Source: Begonia masoniana | Lineage: Eukaryota; Streptophyta; Magnoliopsida; Cucurbitales; Begoniaceae | DNA length: 64,000 nt | Assembly: GCA_022432975.1 (NCBI GenBank) | Contig: CM039509.1 | Coordinates: 2,845,982 to 2,909,981 of the forward strand | Reading direction: 5' to 3' | Shown here: one piece after another, positions 27,247 to 40,741 of the stretch | Position numbering within the stretch: position 1 is the first letter of the stretch | Layout: every line of letters begins with the position of its first letter | Notes under the pieces: model-generated | The model's input: only the letters and a program-made list of their open reading frames with translations | The model's database searches: none | What the model was told of the DNA's origin: nothing | Program-made: the position numbers and the translations under genes

Positions 27247-29082
27247 TCAAGTTCTACCATCTTTCCCCTTATAATTACATGAATCCTCTCCGAAAACCTC
27301 TTCAATCACACTGCAAGTTGGCAAGAAGTCAACTTCGGTCTTAAAGCTCGATAAAAACCCAGAATCCCATACTCTTCGATCATGCGACCCTAATGTGCGA
27401 TGCTCTTTACCTGTCTCTTTGCTGCTCAATCTGTTTTTGTTCTTCCATACCTGAGCTCCATGCGAAGTCCCTAAATCGAACGAGGTGCATGAATCATCCT
27501 GCACCTCTCGATCTCCCTTTTCACTCCATGGAGTTTCATCATGTGGCCCAGTTGTAGGACTGGAGTAACAATAACTAAGGAAGCTCCCATTAGATTTGTC
27601 GAAAAATTTAGATATATCTTCAAAATGACCATGTAAATTCCTGACTATTGAACAATTCACCTGATTCCTCATCGAAATCTTGCAAATCGCGCTGATTATA
27701 ATCGAGTCTGCTGTGATATACTGGAGACTCAACAGCAGAGTCCTCGTCTTCCTCTGTCATTCCTTGTTCATTTTCACCAAAATCATCACTTTCCTGCCAC
27801 TCATCATTGTCACTGTCAATATCCATCAATTCAGTTTCGATTCTGCAGGGCTCGTCTTCTGAGGATAAAAACATTAAAATAGTAGCTAACAATCTCTTTT
27901 TTGGTCCTTGACGGGAAGAAAATGGAGAGACTATGCCAAAAACTCTTTCCCAGCGATGCTGGATTAGAGAATACAACACGATGGAATAATTGCTCCTCCT
28001 TATCACTCCACTGCCGCGCAACTTGTTCTCCCATGTTGTGAAAGCCTAACTCCTCAAAATTTTCTGGCCCTATTGCCTTTGCAAGCTTCTCTCTTGCCTC
28101 TGCAATATGTTGTACGGACACATCTAACAGATCGGTCATCTTCGCAGCTGCAATTAGTTCTTCCACATCCAACTTCATGGTCATGACTGGAAGAGAGTTC
28201 CACATCAGGCATTGGAATGACACAGGTACCCATAAGTCTCTTCTCATCCTCATCTAGATGGCCCAACAAATTCTTGTGTAGTGGAGATCTACATGGTGGA
28301 ATATCAGCTTGATGATCAGGTCCAATAGGTACAACTTTTCGGGGAGGATAGTGTAGAAGTAGAGAATAAATATCTTCCCGGTGCATAAAAGTCCTAATTG
28401 GACGATCATGAGTAAAAACTTCAGGGTGAAATGACACATTAAGGGGTTCCATAGCCCGAGAATCCTCCTCGCTCATACTACTGGCAGCCCACGAAGAGTT
28501 AGAGTTGGAATTGCAGCTAGGCAGACCAGTATCAATGTCCGTGATGATTTCATGAGGTTCAGAAACCTTCTCATTACTTTCAGTATCAGCCTTCACAAAT
28601 CCTAATCACGCATCAAGTATTCATCAAGAGTAAAGACATTTGTAAGGAAGAAACAACCAGCCCAATAATTGAATAAAAATGCGTAGACGCCTAACAAAGA
28701 ATAATCACTAAAAATGAAAGAAAAAAAAAAAAAACAACCTACACATCCTGAAAAGCCAAAAAATTATTATAGACTGCTTATTTATATTTATCCAGCACAG
28801 TTTGTGCAGCTCAAATCAACAACTTTCATAAGCAATATCCAGAATATCTAATTCCAGGAGCTGGTTTGAATGCTTAAAAAGTAACTCCCTCCATTTTCTT
28901 CTGCTTTCAAGAATAGCACAACCTATCCTTTTCTCACCTGAAATGTGAGGGTCCTGAATCGAATACTCAGGAAAAACAGATTCCGAAAATGACACCAATT
29001 GTGCACTCCCTTCAAGCAGTCTTGGGAATTTGGAAGATATCTCAATTGATTCTCCATCCTCGAAAGATCGTTTCTGAACCAT
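27247..29082 (-). CDS. Plant ELM2 domain protein with SANT/Myb-like region, three frameshifts
   Basis: Exon 1 is 29082-28938 (starts MVQKRSFEDGES; acceptor of a 5' UTR intron just upstream). After an intron, exon 2 runs 28601-27247. It carries the ELM2 region (VVPIGPDHQADIP, KRLMGTCVIPMPD, GCGRTNCSCEDDRSVRCVR), then EELGFHNMGE and a SANT-like segment (WSDKEEQLFHRVVFSNPAS, TKKEIVSYYFNVFILRRRA), an acidic stretch and a conserved C-terminus (VWDSGFLSS, FLPTCSVIEEVFG). The frame moves by one extra base at about 28113, 27833 and 27637. The three shifts sum to three, so the final frame equals the first, but the intervening frames are wrong. ELM2/SANT proteins are nuclear and usually partner histone deacetylases; the exact role here is unknown. 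A truncated copy of this gene lies at 60750-62350. Confidence 0.85.
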
Positions 29083-31087
29083 CTTATCTGCAGCCAAATT
29101 TACATTTTGTTCAATAATAAACAAGATATGGAATTTATAGCAGATTACTATAGAGTGCACAGATCAAAGTGCCTATTTCAAACTATCCATGCTAGTAAGG
29201 CAAGCACAAGAGCAAGTACGAGAAGTACAACTGCTAACTACAATAATCAGAGTTTAAAAACAAACAATAATACACTCTGCAATGGCTAAGCCAGCTTCTG
29301 TTTGTCAAATACCTCATGTTTCTCAAGGAGACATTTAATGAAACATTACAACTGGTAGTCAGGGAAAAAAAGTATACATTTATTTCAATTCTTTAACATT
29401 AAAATTCACAGTGGACAAATGAAATTGTCAAGACTTAGAAAACCTCCACATTTCAAAAATGAAGGGAAGTGGTGCAAGTATTTTGAGCATTCTCGATTTT
29501 TTATCCTAAAAAGTTTTGAAACCCGCAAAATACGGCAAAAAATATTAAATAATATTTTTTATAAATAAAATAATCAAAATAAATCGATTTTTTTTAAATA
29601 AAACATTTTCCTCACGAAATCAGTTTAGGTTAATTACAAAATCTGAAATAACAAGCCAAATTACAAATCAATAAGACGATAAATCGAGATTATTTAAAGA
29701 GATATAACTTTCCCCTAACATAATTGAACGAAACAATAGAAACCCTAACCCTAGATAACGATTGAACAACCAGAACATGCAATAAATCAAACAATTCGTC
29801 ATGAAATAGAAGCAATACTGCGAGATCTATACTGTAGACAAATTCTTGATGAGAGAAAATCTCAAAAGATCCGGTAATCCCAAAAATAAGGAAATACGAA
29901 AAATCGAACAAATTTACGACGAAAAAAGTAAAACCAAGGACTCGAATCGATCACCTATCGAAGGGATCTCACAAATCAGCGACCAAAAACGTAGATCGAA
30001 ACCGATCCGAAACCCTAAAACTCAAATCCGATCGAGAACACAGTTCCCAAAGAAACCGGTATGGACGAGGAGAGGAGATCAAGAAATAACCAAATAAACA
30101 AAAATCCAGGACAGTCAGGGGCCGGAAAGAGATCGAATCGGCCGACAAAAGAACGAGATCGAAAAGAGGGGCGGCGATTGACCCAAGGAAGCCGAAATTA
30201 GGGTTTACTTTTGTTGGTAGGCGGTTGTCCAGACAGTTAAATGACGAAAATAGGCACGTGAATTGTTATTAATTACGGAGAGTACCCAAAGGATTCGTAT
30301 TTGAGAAGGGGCCAGGCCGAAGGGGGATATATATGGTTTAGCAGGAGAACATAGCTCGTGCGAACTGGTGGGTATTCAGCTTTGACACGTGGCAAATTAC
30401 AATCTTCTTTTATATTTAATTATTTTTCTTTTAAATAGTAATGACGTCAGCATTATAATTGAAAAAAACAGATATTTCTAATCAAGGGAGGTGCCCCGTG
30501 CAGGTCGAACCAGATAAACTGAACCGAATCGACAATTTCGATTAGTTCGTGGCTTTTCTAATAATAGATTTTTGCATGAATCGAGTAAAACTGCATTTCT
30601 GAGGTCTTTTTTAAAAAATCAGTTGGAACCGAACCGAACCGAACCGATATTAAGTATTTATATATATTTTTATTTCCATTGTAAAATTTACAAAAAAATT
30701 GAAAAAAATAAAATTATTAACAATGAAAACTCAACATATAATTACTAAATTGTTAAAAAATAAATTACCTTGAAATGAGACATGTTTCTTGAATCATTCA
30801 AAATTTCATGTAACATGTCCTTAAAATTCGAATGGAGTGGTTTATAAATCATACAAAGAGTTTTCCGGATATATTTCAAGTAGTAATAATCTATGCTTGA
30901 ATCGTTGCACATAAAGAGTTCATCAAAATCTCCGTCTTCGTTGTCATTGTCCATAAAATAAAATAAACCAGCATTTTTTTAAGTCACACGATATAAATTT
31001 TTTTAGAAAAAAATCATCAAACCAAAATAACATAAAAGATTAACTTGCATAATGAACTTGAAATTCATATATAAAAAAAGAGCTTAA
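29083..31087. other. ELM2 5' UTR intron and promoter, then AT-rich DNA
   Basis: An acceptor (ctgcag) directly before the ELM2 ATG implies a 5' UTR intron. A likely first exon lies about 30100-30215 on the minus strand (CT-rich, with cctaatttcgg). Flanking upstream sequence at 29515-30340 has a second copy at 62025-62350. From about 30480 on, words like gaaccgaaccgaaccgaacc (30623-30645) resemble hAT subterminal DNA, but no ends were found. A 69-codon minus frame at 30745-30954 has no recognisable family. Confidence 0.45.
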
Positions 31088-31092
31088 TCTCT

Positions 31093-33231
31093 TGTAGCAC
31101 CCGGTTTCAATTAAACCGAATTTAACTTATAAATTAATGATGTGCAATTTCATGGAAGAATTGGGAGAGTTATTGATTAGGTTAATGAGTGACTAAGCAA
31201 AGACATTTATGTAAATTGGAAATTTAAAAGTGGATAACGTATTTAAGGAATGAGGGGTTGGGTTTAATGCACTGTAGCCGCCACCATTTCACACTTTTCT
31301 CTTCGAGTTATCAGCTCAAGCAGTTGAGCTCTCTAGGCGATTTTCCTCTCCCGATTCTCCTTCGACTTAGGTGAGTTTTCCTCATTTCTCTTATGATATA
31401 GTGGTTAAATACCTAATGGAGTACAATGTGAAGATTTAGAGGATGCTGAGATTGAGCGTAGGTTCGGGTTTTGTGATAAAGGGGGGGGGGGGGAACGCTC
31501 GGGTAGTAGGGTTTCTAACTGGATTTCCTCGAACCACTGTTTGATTCTTGGTGAGGTTTAGTGAAGTTTTGATTTATATTCTGTTATGAACTTAGGTGAG
31601 CAGATTTCCGGAGTGGTTAGCAACCACCAATTTCCCGGAACCCAGGTAAGTAAAGTATGCATGTGTCTTCGGGCCTACATCACAAAACAGTAGGGTCATG
31701 TATCTTGTGAATGATTTTGTATGTCATGCATCATGTTTTTGAAAGATTACGAAAATGAATTTCCATGTAAGAATGGTAAGGTATGAACTGAATGTGACAG
31801 ACAAACTATTAAGAGAACTAATCCACCCCTTAACTTAAGTAGAGATTTATGACATTGGGAGAATTGATCCCACTCCCAAGGGAACCAAGGGATCAGATCA
31901 GCTATTAAGGGAATTCATCCGCCCCTTAATCGAGTAGAGGATGTATAACATTGGGAAAATTGATCCACTTCCCAAGGGAATCGAGGGATCAGATCAGCTT
32001 ATGAATGAATGTGAATACAACTGAGATGAGAAAGTAGGGATTGCATGTTTAGGAATTTATGTTTAAGCATTTCATTTCATTACTGCTTTGCTTACTTAGC
32101 AATATGCTAATAGATGAGTTTTGTGATGTAGGTGTTGATGATACTACAGGTGAATTTCCTGAACACTCAGATGATTAGGTGTGGTTGGAGGAGTACATCC
32201 ATGTTTCGGCTTGGTAAACCGATGAGGCGGATTAACTGATGTCTGTAGTTGGAATGGTTTAGTTGACAGAGTTTCAATCTGAGTATGTTAAGTTTTCATG
32301 ACAGTAATGTTCTTTAATATTTTGAATACGTTTTGAGATCTTCTGATGATAGTATTCTGTGGGATTTTAAATGTTGGTTTTTAATGGATTTGAACAATAT
32401 AATGATTTGAATCGTTTCTGAATGGTTTCAGTAAAGTGAAAAAAATCCCTTTCCGTAGTTAGAGTTGTTATTCTGTTCTTTGTCGGTAGATGAAGTCTAT
32501 CGGTAGATGTTGAGTCGTGTTGTTCTATCGGAAGATGTCTTCAGTAAAGCCATCGGATGATGTCTCAGTAAAGTCATCGGTACATGAGGTTTGTTCTATC
32601 GGATGATGTCCCAGTAAAGTCATCGGTACATGAGGTTTGTCCTATCAGAAGATGTAGATTTTGCTTTACCAGTATGAGTGGGTATTATGCTTGTCGTTTA
32701 GTGATCGGTATATGCAATTTACCCTATCGGAAGAAGGGAACGAGAGATTTTGTCGTTTTGCCATCGGTAGATGCGAGTCGCAAAACTTGTCGTTTGCGAT
32801 CGGTTGATGATGGATAATTGACTTATCCAGCTGACGTCATCGGTAGATGTAATCTGCCGAGAGATGTCTTTGTTTCCAACTCTTCTGGTTGATGTCATCG
32901 GCAGAAGCCTTTTATTTTCTGTTTCTGCTTTTCCGTTGACTTTACTCATCGGCAGATGCGTTTGACTTCTGCGACTTCTCAAGTATTCCATGGTTTTAGA
33001 CTTTTGTTTCCTCTCTGCCGATTGTCTCCTAACATTTCGAACAATGTTTTACAGTTTTGTTTAACCATACCGTTGCTCAAATGATTTTTCGCTGCAAGTT
33101 TTAAAATATTTGAAGTTTTAGAAAATATCGAGTTACGACTTTCGAGCGAAGTTTCAAATTTGAACCAGAATTTCCGAGTCATGTGCAAGTCTTGTGTAAC
33201 GAACCGGGTTTATATAATCTGGGGCGTTACA
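31093..33231 (+). repeat. Left LTR of gypsy element 1
   Basis: 2139 bp, TGTAGCACCC...GTTACA. A TATA-like tatttaag (about 31240) is followed 30 bp later by CACTGTAGCCG (31270), shared with gypsy element 2, a candidate transcription start. A G run lies at about 31482-31493. The region 32480-32970 is a degenerate series of short words such as catcggtagatg and tatcggaagatg, including one ctgacgtcatcgg at about 32831. Splice-like cag/gtaagt occurs at about 31646. Confidence 0.93.
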
Positions 33232-33234
33232 GTA

Positions 33235-33246
33235 TGGTATCAGAGA
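33235..33246 (+). promoter_or_regulatory. Primer binding site of gypsy element 1
   Basis: tggtatcagaga, three bases after the LTR, complementary to the 3' end of initiator tRNA-Met with a mismatch at the last base. Confidence 0.85.
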
Positions 33247-33385
33247 CATTCAGTTAAACCGTTCAAAAGATTACTCATCAGTGCCAATCGTTGCATGGAA
33301 GTACTCCAACAACTGTAAGTGTTTATCTTAACCTTAGCTATTAGAAGTTTAAGGGTGTACTTAACCTTGTACAGGAATATAGCAA

Positions 33386-36300
33386 ATGTCTAGACGACCA
33401 TGAAGACCAAGATTACCAAGAGAGATACCAAGTCCGAGGCGGGAGAAGGACTCTAGTGTAATTAGGCAGCTGACAGAATTGATGCGTCAGCAGACTGATA
33501 TAGTGCGTCAACAGTCTGATCAATTAGGAGTGCTGTTGAGCCGGGAGACACAAGGAAGTGCCAACTCGGGTTCTAGCAGTGAACATTCTGGAGATAGATT
33601 CCGAAGACTGAGACCACCCACGTTTGATGGACAGTCATCTGATCCAGTTATTGCTGAAGGATGGCTTAGAAAGATCAATAGTATGTTTAGGTGTGCCAAT
33701 GTTGGAGAAGAATACAAAGTCACGTTGGCCACGTTCCATTTGGCTGGTGAAGCTCAACTCTGGTGGGAAACAATAGAGACCACCACAGACGTCTTGGCGA
33801 TGCCTTGGTCACAATTCAATGACATATTCTATGGGAAGTATTTTAACAGCACGGTCCAAACCGCGAAGAAGTTAGAGTTTCTGAATTTGAAGCAGACAGG
33901 GTCGGTGGCAGAGTACAGTAGGCAATTTGAGTCCTTGTCCAGGTTTGCTGAACATTTTGCTCATAAGGATGAAGATAAGGTGTTCAAATTTGTGCATGGA
34001 CTGAAGCCGGAGATTTACCGAGGAGTCAAATTCTGTGGCATCAAAGGCTTGACATTTAGTGAAGTTGTGTCCACTGCTCTGGAAGTGGAAGAAGCCGAAA
34101 GGAAGTGTGCCGGACCAAAGGAGGTTTCGCAAAAGTTTATCCAGCCACACCATCAGAGGGGAGTGAAGAGGCCAAGTGAAGGCCAAAATAATCAAGGATC
34201 TGGAAAGAAGGTACTGAATACCCAGAAGTTCCCTCAGTGCCCAAAATGTTCAAAGAATCACTTGGGGGAGTGTAGATTTGGATCGGGTAAGTGCTTCAAC
34301 TGTGAAGAGGTTGGACACTTGTACAAGGATTGCCCAAAGCCCCGGGTCATTCGATGTTTCCATTGCAACAAGGTTGGCCATGTCAACAGAGACTGCCCAG
34401 CTTTGAAGGGTGGCCCTGTCAAGATTAAGCTAAGAATATTCTCCATGATGGAGTCCTGTGATGAGGACCGGCCTGCTGTGGTGTCAGGTACAATACTGAT
34501 CAACTCTATACCTGCTTTTACTTTGATAGATTCGGGTGCAACACATTCTTTTATAGCCTCTGCATTTGCTGATAAGTTAGACGTACGGTTTACTTCTTTC
34601 GAACATGTGTTCAAAGTTGCCCTACCCTCTAGTGAACGCATGCACTCTAACCAAATGATGCCTGATAGTGTTGTATTAGTAGGAAACAAGAACTTGCCTG
34701 CCGATCTCATCGTTATGGACATAATGCGATTTGATGTAATCCTAGGAATGGATTGGTTATTTAAACATTATGTCACAATAGATTGTAGGACTGGAGTTGT
34801 TAGTTTTCAACCCCCTGGAAGTTTAAACCATGCCTTCCAAGCTCTAAAGAAGAGTAAGGAAATGACTGTAATGACTTCTATCGACTGTAGACCCTCCTCA
34901 TGCAGGGAGTATTTGTGCTTTTTGGCCAATGTTTTAGACACACAACTAGTAGAAAAATCAAACCCCAAGAATGTTTTAGTTGTCCAAGATTTTCCGGAGG
35001 TATTCCTAGATGACCTTCCTGGCTTGCCATCAGATAGAGAAATCAAATTTGTTGTGGATGTCTACCCAGGCGCTGAGCCTGTATCTAAGAATCCATATAG
35101 ATTAGCACCAACAGAACTTAAGGAATTGAAGAGGCAGTTAGAGGATTTATTGGAGAAAGGGTTCATACGCCCTAGCTTTTCACCGTGGGGTGCACCTGTC
35201 CTTTTTGTCAAAAAGAAAGATGGATCAATGCGTATGTGCATTGATTATAGAGAATTAAACAAGTTAACTGTCAAGAATAAGTACCCTTTGCCGAGGATTG
35301 ATGACTTATTCGACCAGCTGAAGGGTGCAATAGTTTTCTCTAATATTGACCTTAGATCCGGTTATTACCAGCTGAAGGTTAAATCTGAAGATATCCCAAA
35401 GACTGCCTTTCGCACAAGGTATGGACATTATGAGTTTTTGGTTATGTCTTTTGGTTTGACAAATGCACCAGCAGCCTTCATGGATCTTATGAATAGGGTG
35501 TTTCGCGAGTATTTGGACAAGTTTGTCATTGTATTCATAGATGTCATTTTAATCTATTCTAGAACTAAGGATGAGCATGCAAGGCATTTGAGTTTGGTGT
35601 TGGGAGTACTTAGTCAGCACCAACTTTATGCTAAGTTTTCCAAGTGTGAGTTTTGGTTGGACAGAGTTCACTTTCTTGGTCATATGATCTCTGGAGATGG
35701 AATATTCGTTGATCCAGCTAAGGCCCAAGCAGTTAAGGAATGGCCCCAACCGAAGAGCGCTACAGATATTAGGAGTTTTCTTGGGTTAGCAGGATACTAT
35801 AGGAAGTTCATTGAAGGATTTTCAAAAATTGCTACACCCCTTATTAGGTTAACAAGGAAGAATGTGAAGTATATGTGGACTGAAGAATGTGAACGTAGCT
35901 TTTAGACCTTGAAACAGAAACTGACAAATGCCTCAATCTTAACCCTTCCAGTTGAAGATGGTAAATTTAGTATTTATTGTGATGCTTCCAAAATTAGACT
36001 AGGCTATGTGTTGATGCAAGATGGAAAGGTTATAGCTATGCTTCTAGGCAGTTAAAAGTACATGAAAAGAATTACCCTACGCATGACTTAGAATTAGCTG
36101 CTGTGGTCTTCGCATTAAAGATTTGGAGGCACTATCTGTATGGACAAACTTGTGAGATATTTTCGGATCATAAAAGTCTGAAATACATTTTCACGCAAAA
36201 GGAACTGAATATGAGGCAACGTAGGTGGTTAGAGTTTGTCAAAGATTATGATTTTGAGATTAAGTACCACCCTGGCAAGGCCAATGTAGTGGCTGATGCT

Positions 36301-38158
36301 TTGAGTAGAGTGACCCCTTCAGTCTCTACATTGACTCTAGACATACCGATAGCTTTAGAGACAGAATTCCAAAGATTCAACCTGGAAGCTGTGTCTAGTA
36401 TGACAGCTATGCTTTCGGCCATATCTTTAAGGCCTACCATTTTGGAGAGAATAAAGGAAGTTCAAATGAATGACACTGAGTGCAATAAGTATAAGTTGTG
36501 CATGGATTCTACTGACAAGTCGGGTTTCAACTGCTCAGTTGATGGAATTCTCAAGTTTCGAAACAGATGGTTTGTTCCGGCTGATACTGAACTTAGAAAG
36601 GAAATCCTATCTGAGGCACATTCTTCTAGACTCTCTGTTCATCCCGGGAGTACGAAAATGTACAGAGATCTCAAGCAACATTATTGGTGGCCAGGTATGA
36701 AAAGAAGTGTGGCGGAGTATGTGGAGTCCTGTCTGATCTGCCAGCAAGTCAAAGCTGAACATCAGAGGCCTGCTGGAACATTGAAACCCTTACCAGTTCC
36801 CGAATGGAAATGGGAACAGATAACGATGGATTTTGTTATAGGATTACCTAGAACAGCAAAGGGTCACGATGCAATTTGGGTAGTAGTTGATCGTTTAACC
36901 AAATCTGCTCACTTTCTGCCAATGAAGATAATATACTCGATGGATCAACTGGCTGAGTTGTATGTGCACGAAGTTGTTAGACTGCATAGAGTTCCAAGCA
37001 CCATAGTTTCAGACCGAGACACTAGATTTACTTCTAAATTTTGGAAAAGTTTGCACAAGGCTATGGGAACACAGCTTAGTTTTAGCACAGCTTTCCACCC
37101 TCAAACAGATGGACAATCCGAAAGGACTATTCAAACATTAGAAGATATGCTCCGTGCATGTGTCTTAGACTTTCAAGGTTCATGGAGCAAATACTTGTCC
37201 TTGATTGAATTTTCTTATAGTAACAGTTTTCAGACAACAATAGGCATGGCACCGTACGAGGCATTGTATGGACGGAAGTGCAGATCTCCATTGTATTGGG
37301 ATGAAGTTGGAGAAACACAATTGATTGGTCCTGACATCGTACAGCAAACAGTGGAGAAAATTGCTCTTATCCGACAAAGAATCTTGACAGCTCAAAGCCG
37401 GCAGAAAAGCTATGCAGACAAAAGGCGAAGAGAACTGAAATTTGAAGTAGGTAATGAAGTTTTCCTTAAAGTGTCACCCTTCAAAGGAGTGGTGAGATTT
37501 GGAAAGAGAGGAAAGTTGAACCCCAGATTTATTGGACCATTCACTATTCTGAAGAGAGTTGGGAGAGCAGCCTATCAGTTGCAGCTACCGGCGTCTATGG
37601 ATGGGGTGCACAGTGTGTTCCATGTTTCCATGTTGAAGAAATGCATAAGGGATCCATATCAAATCGTGGGACAGCAAGACCTTGAGATTCATCCTACCCT
37701 TGCCTATGAAGAAAAACCAGTAAAGATCTTAGATTATGCAGTGAAGGTATTGCGCAACAAAGAGGTCCCACTAGTAAAGAGGTCCCACTAGTAAGAGAGG
37801 AAAGTTGAACCCCAGATTTATTGGACCATTCACTATTCTGAAGAGAGTTGGGAGAGCAGCCTATCAGTTGCAGCTACCGGCGTCTATGGATGGGATGCAC
37901 AGTGTGTTCCATGTTTCCATGTTGAAGAAATGCATAAGGGATCCATATCAAATCGTGGGACAGCAAGACCTTGAGATTCATCCTACCCTTGCCTATGAAG
38001 AAAAACCAGTAAAGATATTAGATTATGCAGTGAAGGTATTGCGCAACAAAGAGGTCCCACTAGTAAAAGTCTTATGGCACAACAAGAACATAGAGGAGAC
38101 CACTTGGGAGCGCCAGCAAGACATGATGGACCAACATCCAGAATTATTCAGGTACTGA
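33386..38158 (+). pseudogene. Gag-pol of gypsy element 1, multiply broken
   Basis: Gag begins at ATG 33386 but meets TGA at 33401-33403; the long frame then runs to TAG 35903-35905. Visible are gag ([14 protein letters not shown]), two zinc knuckles ([28 protein letters not shown]), protease ([10 protein letters not shown]), and RT, in which the second catalytic aspartate of the F/YxDD box is valine (VFIDVIL, codon 35543-35545). A one-base loss at about 36036 shifts the RNase H frame. RNase H and integrase follow ([42 protein letters not shown]). The 3' end carries a 289-bp direct duplication (about 37505-37793 and 37794-38082) that ends the frame at 37791; the chromodomain-like tail reads to 38158 in another frame. 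The element cannot make its own enzymes. Confidence 0.93.
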
Positions 38159-38193
38159 ATTTTGAGGACAAAATTCTTTTAAGGAGGGTAGAT

Positions 38194-40340
38194 TGTAGCA
38201 CCCGGTTTCAATTAAACCGAATTTAACTTATCAATTAATGATGTGCAATTTCATGGAAGAATTGGGAGAGTTATTGATTAGGTTAATGAGTGATTAAGCA
38301 AGGGCATTTATGTAAATTGGAAATTTAAAAGTGGATAACGTATTTAAGGAATGAGGGGTTGGGTTTAATGCACTGTAGCCGCCACCATTTCACACTTTTC
38401 TCTTCGGGTTTTCAGCTCAAGCAGCCGAGCTCTCTAGGTGATTTTCCTCGCCCGATTCTCCTTCGACTTAGGTGAGTTTTCCTCATTTCTCTTATGATAT
38501 AGTGGTTAAATACCTAATGGAGTACAATGTGAAGATTTTGAGGATGCTGAGATTGAGCGTAGGTTCGGGTTTTGTGATAAAAGGGGGGGGGGGGGGGGGG
38601 GGGAACACTCGGGTAGTAGGGTTTCTAACTGGATTTCCTCGAACCACTGTTTGATTCTTAGTGAGGTTTAGTGAAGTTTTGATTTATATTCTGTTATGAA
38701 CTTAGGTGAGCAGATTTTCGGAGTGGTTAGCAACCAACAATTTCCCGGAACCCAGGTAAGTAAAGTATGCATGTGCCTTCGGGCCTACATCACAAAATAA
38801 TAGGGTCATGTATCTTGTGAATGATTTTGTATGTCATGCATCATGTTTTTGAAAGATTACGAAAATGAATTTCCATGTAAGAATGGTAAGGTATGAACTG
38901 AATGTGGCAGACAAACTATTAAGGGAACTAATCCACCCCTTAACTTAAGTAGAGATTTATGACATTGGGAGAATTGATCTCACTCCCAAGGGAACTAAGG
39001 GATCAGATCAGCTATTAATGGAATTCATCCGCCCCTTAATCGAGTAGAGGATGTATAACATTGGGAAAATTGATCCACTTCCCAAGGGAATCGAGGGATC
39101 AGATCAGCTTATGAATGAATGTGAATACAACTGAGATGAGAAAGTAGGGATTGCATGTTTAGGAATTTATGCTTAAGCATTTCATTTCATTACTGCTTTG
39201 CTTACTTAGCAATAGGCTAATAGATGAGTTTTGTGATGTAGGTGTTGAGGATACTGCAGGTGAATTTCCTGGACACTCAGATGATTAGGTGTGGTTGGAG
39301 GAGTACATCCATGTTTCGGCCTGGTAAACCGATGAGGTGGATTAACTGATGTCTATAGTTGGAATGGTTTAGTTGACAGAGTTTCAATCTGAGTATGTTA
39401 AGTTTTCATGACAGTAATGTTCTTTAATATTTTGAATACGTTTTGAGATCTTCTGATGATAGTATTCTGTGGGATTTTAAATGTTGGTTTTTACTGGATT
39501 TGAACAATATAAAGATTTGAATTGTTTCTGAATGGTTTCAATAAAGTGAAAAAAATCCCTTTTCGTAGTTAGAGTTGTTATTCTGTTCTTTGTCGGTAGA
39601 TGAAGTCTATCGGCAGATGTTGAGTCGTGTTGTTCTATCGGAAGATATCTTCAGTAAAGCCATCGGATGATGTCTCAGTAAAGTCATCGGTACATGAGGT
39701 TTGTTCTATCGGATGATGTCCCAGTAAAGTCATCGGTACATGAGGTTTGTCCTATCGGAAGATGTAGATTTTGCCTTACCGGTATGAGTGGGTATTATGT
39801 TTGTCGTTTAGTGATCGGTATATGCAATTTACCCTATCGGAAGAAGGGAACCAGAGATTTTTTCGTTTTGCCATCGGTAGATGCGAGTCGCAAAACTTGT
39901 CGTTTGCGATCGGTTGATGATGGATAATTGACTTATCCAGCTGACGTCATCGGTAGATGTAATCTGCCGAGAGATGTCTTTGTTTCCAACTCTTCTGGTT
40001 GATGTCATCGGCAGAAACCTTCTATTTTCTGTTTCTGCTTTTCCGTTGACTTTACTCATCGGCATATGCGTTTGACTTCTGCGACTTCTCAAGTATTCCA
40101 TGGTTTAGACTTTAGTTTCCTATCTGCCGATTGTGTCCTAACATTCCGAATAATGTTTTACAGTTTTGTTTAACCATACCGTTGCTCAAATGATTTTTCG
40201 CTGCAAGTTTGAAAATATTTGAAGTTTTAGAAAATATCAAATTACGACTTTCGAGCGAAGTTTCAAATTTAAACTAGAATTTCCGAGTCATGTGCAAGTC
40301 TTGTGTAACGAACCGGGTTTATATAATCTGGGGCGTTACA
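38194..40340 (+). repeat. Right LTR of gypsy element 1
   Basis: 2147 bp, same termini as the left LTR. The purine tract aaggagggtaga (about 38181-38192) lies just before it. The G run (about 38583-38603) is longer than in the left LTR (about 21 versus 13). Scattered substitutions separate the LTRs. Confidence 0.93.
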
Positions 40341-40345
40341 TCTCT

Positions 40346-40736
40346 AGACTAGAATTACAATATAATTTAGACAATTATCTAAGATGATAAACCAAATGTT
40401 TTTTTTTTTTCACTATGAAGCCCTTTAAGCATAATGTTTAGATTTGTTAAAGTTAAGAACATTAGTCTTTTTATTTTTACTAGTGCACAAACATGTATGC
40501 ACATGTATGTCGTCCTACGATATGCGAACAAGTCGTTTTTTTTTTATATATGTGAATTTATATGTGTCTCACGAAATTGACACGATATTCACCAGTGACT
40601 TTGTGAATATTAAAAATAAAATTTACCTCGCACATCAATTCTCGTAATCTTTCACCAAAATATGGATCAACGAAGAAGTATGAAAACCAATTTTCATCAA
40701 GGAAGGGTATTAGAATATGTGTGCCTCATTGAATTG
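40346..40736. other. Short spacer between gypsy 1 and copia elements
   Basis: AT-rich DNA of about 390 bp with no recognisable gene; poly-T at about 40399-40410. Confidence 0.5.
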
Positions 40737-40741
40737 GTTAT

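Larger units (their letters stand above)
31093..40340 (+). mobile_element. Ty3/gypsy chromovirus (Tekay/Del type), complete but defective
   Basis: Two long LTRs (31093-33231; 38194-40340) begin TGTAGCACCC and end GTTACA. They are flanked by identical 5-bp target duplications TCTCT (31088-31092; 40341-40345). A primer site matching initiator tRNA-Met follows the left LTR and a purine tract precedes the right one. Coding order is gag, protease, RT, RNase H, integrase, chromodomain-like tail. Coding is broken in several places (see coding entry). The LTRs differ at scattered bases, so it is older than the element at 41874. Confidence 0.95.

Noticed and set aside
30745..30954. 69-codon minus frame MDNDNEDGDFDELF
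   Set aside because: AT-rich context, no recognisable family or flanking signals; too weak to call.
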